A DNA stretch of 64,000 bases from the NCBI RefSeq assembly GCF_013744875.1, contig NZ_CP059399.1:5456001-5520000 (forward strand). The letters run 5' to 3'. The notes under the pieces are model-generated. The model had not been told where the DNA came from. It did no database searches and saw only the letters and a program-made list of their open reading frames with translations. This DNA is from Nocardia huaxiensis (GTDB lineage: Bacteria > Actinomycetota > Actinomycetes > Mycobacteriales > Mycobacteriaceae). Below are positions 43,904 to 51,241 of this stretch, in pieces. The position numbers and the translations under genes are program-made. Every line of letters starts with the position of its first letter. Positions within the stretch are counted from its first letter, which is position 1.

Positions 43904-44836
43904 ATGGATGCGAGTACAAGGACCGGCGAACGATCCGGCGCGGATGCCCGCAAGCCGGTGGTGGTCGGCGTCGACGGTTCTCCGGCGGCGCTGCGTGCCG
44001 TCCGGTGGGCCGTCACGGAAGTCATCGCCCGCCCGGCGCCGCTGCGACTGGTGCTGGTGCTGCCCGATATCGACAAGCCGGCCTTCCGGCCCGGCGGCGG
44101 CAAGCATCGCGCCGCCCTCGGCACGCTGGCGGCGGCGCGGCGCGCGGCGCTGTCGCACTGGTCGCAGGCCGGTGTCACCGAACCCCTCGACCTGACCGAC
44201 GAGGTGGTGTGGGGCCAGGCCGACCGGGTGCTGACGACGCTGTCGCGCGACGCGGCGTGGGTCGCGCTGGGCTGCGCCGATATCGGCTTCTTCTCCCATA
44301 TGGTGCTCGGCTCGACCGCCTTGGCGGTGAGCCGCGACGCCTACTGTCCGGTCGCGCTCGTCCGCCGCGCGGAGATCGAGTCGGGACCGGTGCTCGTGGT
44401 GGTCAATGCCTGGTATACGGCGAAACCCGCGCTGCTGGCCGGGTTCCGGGCCGCCCGGGCGCGCGGCGACGCCGTGGTGGTGGCGCGCATCTGGCAGGGC
44501 CGCACCTGGACCGGCGCGTTCCACTACGGGGGCAGGGTGCCGGTGGTGCCGGATGCGCAGATCGCGCACACCCTGCGCGATTTCCCCACCGTCACGGTGC
44601 GCCCGGTGACCGTCGTCGGTGACGCCGTCGAGACGATCGCCTATATGAGCGCGGGCGCGAGCCTGATCGTGATCGGCCACGACGTCAACCGTGATCACCC
44701 GGAGCGAATGGCTCCGGTCACCCGCGAATTGATCCGCCACGCACCGTGTCCGGTGCTGCTGATGCCGGACTCCCCCGACGCCGCCGACCGCTCCGCGCGC
44801 TCGGCCCGCTCGTCTTCGCTGCCGCTGACCCGCTGA
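43904..44836 (+). CDS. Universal stress protein, tandem Usp domains (copy B)
   Basis: A 310-aa protein. The first Usp domain is clear (KPVVVGVDGSPAALRAVRWAV...; HMVLGSTALAVSRDAYCPVALV). The second is more divergent (GPVLVVVNAWYTAKPALLAGF... GASLIVIGHDVNRDHPERMAPVTRELIRHAPCPVLLM). It resembles Rv2624c/Rv2005c-type DosR-regulon proteins. It is 28 bp upstream of the narK-type gene, probably in one transcript. ATG 43904. Confidence 0.85.
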   Translation: MDASTRTGERSGADARKPVVVGVDGSPAALRAVRWAVTEVIARPAPLRLVLVLPDIDKPAFRPGGGKHRAALGTLAAARRAALSHWSQAGVTEPLDLTDEVVWGQADRVLTTLSRDAAWVALGCADIGFFSHMVLGSTALAVSRDAYCPVALVRRAEIESGPVLVVVNAWYTAKPALLAGFRAARARGDAVVVARIWQGRTWTGAFHYGGRVPVVPDAQIAHTLRDFPTVTVRPVTVVGDAVETIAYMSAGASLIVIGHDVNRDHPERMAPVTRELIRHAPCPVLLMPDSPDAADRSARSARSSSLPLTR

Positions 44837-44864
44837 TCACGCTCGTTCGAAAGACCGCACCGCC

Positions 44865-46091
44865 ATGACACAGCTCTCCTCTCACCGCGAATCCCCTGCG
44901 ACACCGCGGGATTCGAGCCCGCGCACGGCCATGCTGGCGCTGGCCACGGCCGGCTTCGCCGTCAACTTCTGGGCGTGGGCGCTGCTCAGCCCCCTCGGCC
45001 CGCTCTTCCAGGAATCCTTGCGGCTCAGCGCCTTCCAGCAGGCGCTGTTGGTCGCGGTGCCGGTGCTGGTGGGCGCGCTGGGCCGGATTCCGGTCGGAGC
45101 GCTCACCGATCGATACGGCGGCCGGGCCATGTTCACCGTGGTTTCGCTGCTCACCGCGGTCCCGGTGCTGTTCCTGGGCACGATCGGGCACGGCAGCCTG
45201 CTGTCGCTGATACTCGGCGGCTTCTTCCTGGGATTGGGCGGCACCGCCTTCGCCATCGGCGTGCCGTTCGTGAACGCGTGGTTCCCGCCCGAGCGGCGCG
45301 GGCTGGCGGTGGGCGTCTTCGGCGCGGGCATGGGCGGCACCGCGATCAGCGCCCTGACCACCGTGCGGCTGGTCGACGCCGGTTCGGTGGCGACGCCGTT
45401 CCTGGTGACCGCCGCCGCGCTCGTCGCCTACGCGGTCGTGGCCGCGCTGTTCCTGCGGGACGCTCCCGGGCGCACGGTCCCGGCCGAATCCCTGGCCGGG
45501 CGGCTCGGGAAAGCCGTGCGACTGTCCGTGACCTGGCAGGCCGCCGCACTGTACGCGGTGGCTTTCGGTGGCTACGTGGCGTTTTCGGTGTACCTGCCCA
45601 CCTACCTGAAGACCGCGTACGGACTCACCCAGGCCGACGCGGCCGCGCGGATGGCCGGCTTCGTGGTGCTCGCGGTGGTGCTGCGGCCGGTCGGCGGGTG
45701 GCTCTCGGATCTCTTCGGCCCGGTGCGGGTGCTGGCGTCGGCCTTCGTCGCGGTGGCGGTCGCGGCCGGGGTCCAGTCGAGCGGGCCCGCGCTGATTCCC
45801 CTGGGCACCATCGCATTTCTGACCATGGCCGCGGCGCTGGGTGCGGGCAGCGGGGCCGTGTTCGCGTTGGTCGCCGCACGCGCGCCGGAGAATCGGGTGG
45901 GCGCGGTGACCGGTGTGGTCGGCGCGGCCGGCGGACTGGGCGGGTTCGTCCCGCCGCTGGTCATGGGCGTGGTGTACACCGTATTCGATTCGTACGCACT
46001 GGGTTTCATGGCACTCACGGTGGTGGCCGCCGCTGCCGCCCTGGCCACCCTGACCGTGGTGCGCGGTGCCGAGCACGAGCGCATCGAGTAG
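44865..46091 (+). CDS. NarK-type nitrate/nitrite transporter (MFS)
   Basis: A 408-aa MFS protein with the nitrate/nitrite-porter pattern: FAVNFWAWALLSPLGPLFQE in helix 1, GRIPVGALTDRYGGRAMF (motif A), GLGGTAFAIGVPFVNAWFPPERRGLAVGVFGAGMGG (the nitrate signature region) and RPVGGWLSDLFGPVRVL. In M. tuberculosis narK2 is in the DosR regulon. With the adjacent formate dehydrogenase it suggests nitrate or nitrite use under low oxygen. No nitrate reductase is in the window. Confidence 0.85.
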   Translation: MTQLSSHRESPATPRDSSPRTAMLALATAGFAVNFWAWALLSPLGPLFQESLRLSAFQQALLVAVPVLVGALGRIPVGALTDRYGGRAMFTVVSLLTAVPVLFLGTIGHGSLLSLILGGFFLGLGGTAFAIGVPFVNAWFPPERRGLAVGVFGAGMGGTAISALTTVRLVDAGSVATPFLVTAAALVAYAVVAALFLRDAPGRTVPAESLAGRLGKAVRLSVTWQAAALYAVAFGGYVAFSVYLPTYLKTAYGLTQADAAARMAGFVVLAVVLRPVGGWLSDLFGPVRVLASAFVAVAVAAGVQSSGPALIPLGTIAFLTMAAALGAGSGAVFALVAARAPENRVGAVTGVVGAAGGLGGFVPPLVMGVVYTVFDSYALGFMALTVVAAAAALATLTVVRGAEHERIE

Positions 46092-46115
46092 CGCGCCGCA
46101 CACGGCTGCTGCCGT

Positions 46116-46160
46116 ACGACTGCGCCGCCGGGATCCCTCGGATCTCGGCGGCGCAGTCGT
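46116..46160. terminator. 21-bp hairpin terminator between convergent genes
   Basis: ACGACTGCGCCGCCGGGATC plus C (46116-46136) pairs with its reverse complement (46140-46160) with one mismatch and a CTC loop. It separates the narK-type gene from the WS/DGAT gene. Confidence 0.75.
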
Positions 46161-46181
46161 GGGTTCGTCATTCGGGGCGGT

Positions 46182-47543
46182 TCAAGGTGTCCGGGCGGGT
46201 TTGCCCGAGCGGGCGGCGGCCAGCAGTTCCGCTGTCGCGCTGTGGATTCCGTCGGCGATCAGTTCGATATCGGGTGCGCCGTCATAGTCGCCGGTGATTC
46301 CGAAGGTGAGCTGGTCGACGTAACTGAGGATGGCGACGGCGGTCCGCAGCCGCATGGCGATGGGCACGACGGGCCACAGCTCGAGGATCCGGCGACCGTG
46401 TACCGACAGTTCGCGGCGCGGGCCCGGGATATTGGTGGCGATGGCGGTGACGCCGCGCTGCGGCAGATGCGAGAGCAGGCGCAGGCTCCAGGCCAGCGGC
46501 GCGAACGGCAGCCACGACGACATGCCCAGCACCGCCTTCTCGGCCTGCGCCTCGCCGCGTGACTTGTGCGCGGTCAGGTTGTCGTGAATGGCGCGCAGGC
46601 GTTCGACGGGGTCGGCGATGTCGATCGGCAGATGCGGGAGCATGGCCGAAACCCGGTTGTCCATCACGTATTTCGCGTCCGAGGAGCGCATGGACACCGG
46701 CACCAGGATGCGCAGTTTGTCGCGGGTCGGGTCCTCGCCGCGCGCCAGCAGCAGGCTGCGGTAGCCGGAGGCGATCACGGTGAGCACGACATCGTTGACG
46801 GTCGCGCCGAAGGCCGCGCCGATCTCCCGGAATTCGAGCAGGGAGGTCCGGGCGGCGATGTAGCGGCGCTGGCGTCCGATCGGGCCGTTCAGGGAGGTCC
46901 CGGCGGTCGGGGTCACCGCGGCGCGAACCACGGGAATGAGGCTGCGCGCCATGCCGATCGCCTGCCGCGGCAGTTCCACGGGTAGCAGCAGGCTGCGCGC
47001 GATCCAGTCCAGACCGCCTGCGCTGCGCGGCTTCTCCTGCGAGTCCCCGGATTCGTCGGGGCCGGGGGCGGTCGGAAGGTCGTCGCAGAACTGCGCCAGC
47101 AGCGTGATTCCCGAAACCCCGTCCACCAGGCTGTGGTGCGCCTTGACCAGCAGGGCCCACCGATCCCCGGACAGTCCTTCCACCACGACGCACTGCCACA
47201 GTGGATGATCGCGGTCCAGCCGTTCGGTGAGCTCGGTCGCCAGCAGTTCGGACAGGGCCGCCTCGTCACCGGGCGCGGGCAGGGCCGTCCATCGAATGTG
47301 GTGCGCCGGATCGAAAGCGGGGTCGTCCTCCCATACCGGCGCCGAGAGGTCCAGGGTGGCCCGGCGCAGTCGCTGGCGCAGCCGCGGATTGTCTCCCGCT
47401 CTGACCCGCATCACCTCGAGGAACTGGTGGCGGGGCGGCGGCGGTCCGTCGAGGATCGCCGCGGCGCCGATTCCGAGACTGATGTGCTGATCGGAATCCT
47501 CGAGTTCGAGGAATCCGGCGTCCAGCGGTCGCAATTCGGTCAT
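46182..47543 (-). CDS. WS/DGAT-family wax ester/triacylglycerol synthase
   Basis: A 453-aa acyltransferase. It starts MTELRPLDAGFLELEDSDQHISLG. The active-site motif HHxxxDG is AHHSLVDGVSGITLL near residue 125. The C-terminal region has ATVNDVVLTVIASGYRSLL and TNIPGPRRELSVHGRRI. It makes storage triacylglycerol or wax esters from acyl-CoA. In M. tuberculosis Tgs1 (Rv3130c) is DosR-induced. No good DosR box was seen; instead two palindromes lie upstream (47567-47582, 47636-47651). ATG 47543 is preferred to the earlier one at 47582. Confidence 0.88.
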   Translation of the reverse strand: MTELRPLDAGFLELEDSDQHISLGIGAAAILDGPPPPRHQFLEVMRVRAGDNPRLRQRLRRATLDLSAPVWEDDPAFDPAHHIRWTALPAPGDEAALSELLATELTERLDRDHPLWQCVVVEGLSGDRWALLVKAHHSLVDGVSGITLLAQFCDDLPTAPGPDESGDSQEKPRSAGGLDWIARSLLLPVELPRQAIGMARSLIPVVRAAVTPTAGTSLNGPIGRQRRYIAARTSLLEFREIGAAFGATVNDVVLTVIASGYRSLLLARGEDPTRDKLRILVPVSMRSSDAKYVMDNRVSAMLPHLPIDIADPVERLRAIHDNLTAHKSRGEAQAEKAVLGMSSWLPFAPLAWSLRLLSHLPQRGVTAIATNIPGPRRELSVHGRRILELWPVVPIAMRLRTAVAILSYVDQLTFGITGDYDGAPDIELIADGIHSATAELLAAARSGKPARTP

Positions 47544-47566
47544 AGCCGATATCCCATGGAGTCGAA

Positions 47567-47582
47567 ATGTGTTCTGACACAT
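47567..47582. promoter_or_regulatory. Candidate operator upstream of WS/DGAT gene
   Basis: ATGTGT-TCTG-ACACAT, a perfect 6-bp dyad, ends 25 bp before the start codon at 47543. A second palindrome, GGTGACCGCGGTCACC, is at 47636-47651. Confidence 0.45.
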
Positions 47583-47690
47583 CGATCATGGCTTGGCCGG
47601 AGGTCTCGTCGTGAGAAGCGAAGGTAACCGCGGTCGGTGACCGCGGTCACCTCCTATCCAGGGGCGCACGCCTGGAATCCCACTGCCGCA

Positions 47691-48278
47691 CTAGGTTTCG
47701 ATCGGTCGGCTGAGCTCGCGCCATTCGGCCTCCCAGCGGATGCCGCGCCGGCGCGTCAGCAGGTAGTCGATCGACCGATCGATCGCCACCGCGCTCACCC
47801 AGACGGCCATGAGGATCGCTGCGGCCGTGCCGATCCCGTCCCAGGCCGCGCTGGAGGGCAGCCGGGGCATGCTCGTCGGCCGTCCTGCCTCGTCGATCCA
47901 CAGCGGGACCTCGGACCCGGCGGTGGCGGTGTGGTCGACGACGAGGGTGGCGGTCTCGGTGCGACCGTCGCGTTCCCAGCGGACCGGCGCCTCGTAGCGG
48001 GGCGGGGCGTAGCGGGCGAAGGGCCCCTTCGGCTCCGGTTCGGCCGTGAGGGTCGCCGTGACAGCGGTCTTCCCCGCATTGTCGACCTTGATCCGCTCCA
48101 CCGAACCCGCGTAGGCCGCGGTGCCGCCCGCGCCCGCGAGGGGTACCGCGAGCAGGGCCAGCGCGATCACCAGCAGCCGGATCACCGTCTGGCACCGATC
48201 GGAGCCGCGCATCAGCGGATTCGAGTTCCACGGTCCCAGCCGCCACAGGCGCAGCGGCAGGTGCGGATTACGTGTCAT
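47691..48278 (-). CDS. Rv1733c-like membrane protein
   Basis: A 195-aa protein related to M. tuberculosis Rv1733c, a DosR-regulon antigen. The N-terminus has WNSNPLMRGSDRCQ (family core NPLMRxSDR) followed by a transmembrane helix LLVIALALLAVPLAGAGGTAAYAG. An extracytoplasmic part of about 100 residues follows, and a second helix IGTAAAILMAVWVSAVAIDRSIDYLL before the C-terminus. Function unknown. It overlaps Usp copy C by 11 bp. Confidence 0.85.
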   Translation of the reverse strand: MTRNPHLPLRLWRLGPWNSNPLMRGSDRCQTVIRLLVIALALLAVPLAGAGGTAAYAGSVERIKVDNAGKTAVTATLTAEPEPKGPFARYAPPRYEAPVRWERDGRTETATLVVDHTATAGSEVPLWIDEAGRPTSMPRLPSSAAWDGIGTAAAILMAVWVSAVAIDRSIDYLLTRRRGIRWEAEWRELSRPIET

Positions 48279-49179
48279 GGCGCGAGTCCTTCCGCACCAC
48301 GAGCACGGGGCACGGCGCGTAGTGCAGCAGTGCGGTGCTCACCGAGCCGAGCACGCCGGCGGCGAAGCCGCCGCGCCCGTGGCTGCCGACCACCAGCAGC
48401 TGGGCCTGCTCGGCGTGCCGCAGCAGCGCCCGGACGGGGGTGTCGCACACGATGATTCGCTGCACCTGCACCTGCGGGTACCGGTCGACGAAATCGCTGA
48501 GTATCGCCACGAGCCGCTCGTCCTCGCCGCGGCGCACCGATTCCCACCCGCGCACCTCGAGGTCGAATCCGCTGGTGTCGTGTCCGGCGTGCACCGCCAG
48601 CACCGGCACCTTGCGCCGGGCTGCCGCGTCGAAGGCCGCTTCGACGGCCGGCAGGCAGTTGGCGCTGCCGTCCACGCCGACCACCACCGGTGCGGTGGCC
48701 GAGACGGGTTCGTCCGGCGTGACACCGTGCACGACCGCGACCGGGCAGTGGGCGTGCCGGCTCAGCGCCGTGCTCACCGAACCCAGCACCGCCCGCCGGA
48801 CGGCTCCGCGGCCACGATTGCCGACCACGATCATGCGCGCGTGCCGCGAGCGGTCGATGAGCGTCGGGGTGATCGGGTCGAGAACGAACTCGGTGGTAAT
48901 GGCGAGATCGGCGCCGGGCGTCGCGTTTTCAGCGATTCGGCGCGCCTCGGCGAGTACCCGGGCGGAGCTTGCGCGCAACTCGGCCAGTTCCGCCGCGCGC
49001 ACCGCCGTCACCGGATCCCCGAACCCGGGGATGACGCAGGCGGTGACGATATGCAGTGGGCTGCCGACCGATTGGGCTTCGACCGCCGCCCAGGCCACCG
49101 CCTGAGAGGAGATCTCCGAACCGTCGGTGGCGGCCACGATCGGCGGCATCCGGGGCGCGGGATCGGCATTGTCGGCCAT
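48268..49179 (-). CDS. Universal stress protein, tandem Usp domains (copy C)
   Basis: A 303-aa protein with two full Usp domains: PPIVAATDGSEISSQAVAWAAVEA...VVGNRGRGAVRRAVLGSVSTALSRHAHCPVAVV and APVVVGVDGSANCLPAVEAAF...VVGSHGRGGFAAGVLGSVSTALLHYAPCPVLVV. Both ATP-binding loops are intact. It is in an operon with the 32-aa membrane protein (upstream) and the Rv1733c-like gene (overlapping downstream). Two DosR-like boxes are 250-320 bp upstream. Confidence 0.9.
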   Translation of the reverse strand: MADNADPAPRMPPIVAATDGSEISSQAVAWAAVEAQSVGSPLHIVTACVIPGFGDPVTAVRAAELAELRASSARVLAEARRIAENATPGADLAITTEFVLDPITPTLIDRSRHARMIVVGNRGRGAVRRAVLGSVSTALSRHAHCPVAVVHGVTPDEPVSATAPVVVGVDGSANCLPAVEAAFDAAARRKVPVLAVHAGHDTSGFDLEVRGWESVRRGEDERLVAILSDFVDRYPQVQVQRIIVCDTPVRALLRHAEQAQLLVVGSHGRGGFAAGVLGSVSTALLHYAPCPVLVVRKDSRHDT

Positions 49180-49208
49180 GATTCCTCCTGTACGCGGTCG
49201 GACCGGCG

Positions 49209-49307
49209 CTACTTCTTGGGCCCGAACTTGACGCCGAAATACGTGGTCACGATGGCGGTGATCATGATGAGCAGGGCGATGAGCACCGCTGCCATGGGCC
49301 AGTTCAT
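49209..49307 (-). CDS. Very small (32 aa) single-helix membrane protein
   Basis: MNWPMAAVLIALLIMITAIV, then TTYFGVKFGPKK and TAG at 49211-49209. One transmembrane helix with a basic C-terminus. The ATG at 49307-49305 has AGGGAGA six bases upstream on its strand. It is 29 bp upstream of Usp copy C and likely cotranscribed. No family recognised. The size would hide it from most gene callers. Confidence 0.6.
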   Translation of the reverse strand: MNWPMAAVLIALLIMITAIVTTYFGVKFGPKK

Positions 49308-49425
49308 GAGTGTCTCCCTCTCACAGGATGTTTCGGTCACGAACACCGGCGGTATCGCCCCGTATTCGTGTTCCTTCACAGTGCGGCAGCGGCGGTGCGC
49401 GCGGCAGAGCCCGATGTCACCCTTC

Positions 49426-49502
49426 CCGGCACCTTCGGCAGTGACTATCGCCGCATGTCGCGACCGTCTCTCCGGCCCATGAACCAGGGACCTTCGGCAC
49501 CT
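49426..49502. promoter_or_regulatory. Two DosR-like boxes between Usp operon and K+ channel gene
   Basis: AGGGACCTTCGGCACCT (49486-49502) and the weaker CCGGCACCTTCGGCAG (49426-49441) share ACCTTCGGCA, 59 bp apart. They lie between the 32-aa protein/Usp operon (minus) and the K+ channel gene (plus, 49537). Confidence 0.5.
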
Positions 49503-49536
49503 GTTCGGGCCGGATGATCATGACGGCGGGCAATCG

Positions 49537-50541
49537 ATGACAGAATCTCCAAGCGTGGACCCGTTGCGCCGTCTCAGCCGTGTAGCACTGGCGTTCCTGC
49601 TGGTGGCACTGGTGGGGACCGCCGGTTACATGGTCCTCGGATTCGGTTTCCTGGACGCGATGTACCAGACGGTGACGACCATAACGACCGTCGGGTTCCG
49701 TGAGGTGCAGCCACTGACCCCGGCGGGCCAGGTGTTCACCATGGGCATCATCCTGGTCGGTGCGGGGACGGTGTTCTACCTGTTCGGGGTGATGCTGGAA
49801 GCCCTCATCGAAGGACATCTGCGCAACCATGTGGAACGGAGACGGATGGACCGCCGGATAGCCCGGATGCGCGGGCATGTGATCGTGTGCGGCTGGGGCC
49901 GGGTGGGCTGCTCGACAGCGCAATACCTGTCCAGCCTCGGCAAGACCATCGTCGTCATCGACCGCGACCCGGAACGGTTGCGCGACATCGAGTTTCCGCA
50001 CATCCTCGGCGATGTCACCGATGACAGCGTGCTCGAAGCGGCCGGCATCGAGCACGCGCAGGCCCTGATCGCGGCGCTGGACAGCGATGCCGACAATGTC
50101 TATGTGACCCTGTCGAGCCGGGCGCTGCGCTCGGATCTGGTGATCATCGCGCGCGCCCGCACCGAATCCTCCAAGTCGAAACTGCTTCGCGCCGGAGCGA
50201 ATCGGGCCGTCAATCCGCAGCTGATCGGCGGTCGCCGCATGGCGGCGTTCGCCCTGCAACCCAATGTCGCGGAATTCCTCGACGTGGTCATGCACGAGGA
50301 CAGCCTCGAGTATCGCATCGAGGAAATCACGATCGCCCCCGATTCCCGGCTGGCCGGCCGCTCCCTCACCGACACCGCACTGCGCCGCACCACCGGCGCG
50401 CTGCTGCTGGCCCTGCGGACCTCGGAGGGCAGGTTCATCGCCAACCCCGCCGACGAGACGCCCGTGCACGCCGGCACGATTCTCATCGTGCTGGGCACCC
50501 CGGCCCAGCTCGACGCGGTGCGCGCGCAGGCGGTCGGCTAG
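49537..50541 (+). CDS. Potassium channel protein with RCK (TrkA-N) domain
   Basis: A 334-aa two-helix ion channel. The first helix (ALAFLLVALVGTAGYMVLGF) and the pore loop with filter TTVGF are followed by helix 2 (GIILVGAGTVFYLFGVMLEALIEGHL). A Rossmann-type RCK domain starts at GHVIVCGWGRVG (about residue 112) with VVIDRDPERL and GDVTDDSVLEAAGI. A TrkA-C domain ends the protein. It should pass K+ and be gated by a nucleotide or ion. It lies beside two DosR-like boxes. Confidence 0.88.
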   Translation: MTESPSVDPLRRLSRVALAFLLVALVGTAGYMVLGFGFLDAMYQTVTTITTVGFREVQPLTPAGQVFTMGIILVGAGTVFYLFGVMLEALIEGHLRNHVERRRMDRRIARMRGHVIVCGWGRVGCSTAQYLSSLGKTIVVIDRDPERLRDIEFPHILGDVTDDSVLEAAGIEHAQALIAALDSDADNVYVTLSSRALRSDLVIIARARTESSKSKLLRAGANRAVNPQLIGGRRMAAFALQPNVAEFLDVVMHEDSLEYRIEEITIAPDSRLAGRSLTDTALRRTTGALLLALRTSEGRFIANPADETPVHAGTILIVLGTPAQLDAVRAQAVG

Positions 50542-50602
50542 ACCCGCCCGCTCGTGACCTTGTTCCCTGTGCGGGGGCGGATTCGCCTGCTGGACTGCAA
50601 GT

Positions 50603-51178
50603 ATGGAGTTCTACCTGGCCGTCGTCGGCGTGGTGCTGCTGGTGAACCTGATGCCGGCCTTCGGTCCGCCGACCGCGCTGGTGCTGGTGCTGTTCAAGTT
50701 GAACTGGCATCTGGATCCCGTGGCGCTGGTCCTGCTGGGCGCGCTCACGTCGGGCGCGGGCCGCTACCTGCTCGGCACCGCGACCGGCCGGGTCCGGGAT
50801 CGGCTGAGCGCACACCGCAAAACGGCGCTGTCCGCCGCCAGCAGCTATCTCACCGGCCACCGCGGCCGCTCGATCGCCGGGTACGCACTGTTCCTGCTGT
50901 CGCCACTGCCCTCGGCGCAGCTGTTCGAGGCGGCCGGGCTGATGGGGATGCGCCTGCTGCCGCTCACCGTCGCGCATGTGCTGGGCAGGCTCGTCAGTTA
51001 TTCCCTCTATGTCGGCGCGACCAGCGTCGCCGAACGCAATCTCGGTGCCGCCCTGCTGGATTCGATCACCTCGCCGTATGGCGTCGCGATTCAGGTCGCG
51101 ATGCTGGCCGCCCTCGTCCTGCTCGCGCGCATCGATTGGACCCGATATCTCCCGCGCCCGGCCGAGCCGAACCGCTGA
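50603..51178 (+). CDS. Conserved-type membrane protein, 191 aa
   Basis: Five or so hydrophobic segments (FYLAVVGVVLLVNLMPAFGPPTALVLVLFKLNW; AGYALFLLSPLPSAQLFEAAGLMG; IQVAMLAALVLLARIDW). The SPLPSAQLFEAAGLMG segment resembles small SNARE-associated (DedA/VTT-like) proteins, but the match is weak. Function unknown. It follows the K+ channel gene in the same direction after 61 bp and is ended by the hairpin at 51190-51221. Confidence 0.7.
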   Translation: MEFYLAVVGVVLLVNLMPAFGPPTALVLVLFKLNWHLDPVALVLLGALTSGAGRYLLGTATGRVRDRLSAHRKTALSAASSYLTGHRGRSIAGYALFLLSPLPSAQLFEAAGLMGMRLLPLTVAHVLGRLVSYSLYVGATSVAERNLGAALLDSITSPYGVAIQVAMLAALVLLARIDWTRYLPRPAEPNR

Positions 51179-51189
51179 CACAGACGACT

Positions 51190-51221
51190 GGGCCCGGGCG
51201 GGAAGCCACCCGCCCGGGCCC
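51190..51221. terminator. Perfect 13-bp hairpin between convergent genes
   Basis: GGGCCCGGGCGGG (51190-51202) pairs with CCCGCCCGGGCCC (51209-51221) around AAGCCA. Confidence 0.7.
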
Positions 51222-51241
51222 GAATAGTCGCACCGCCCGGA

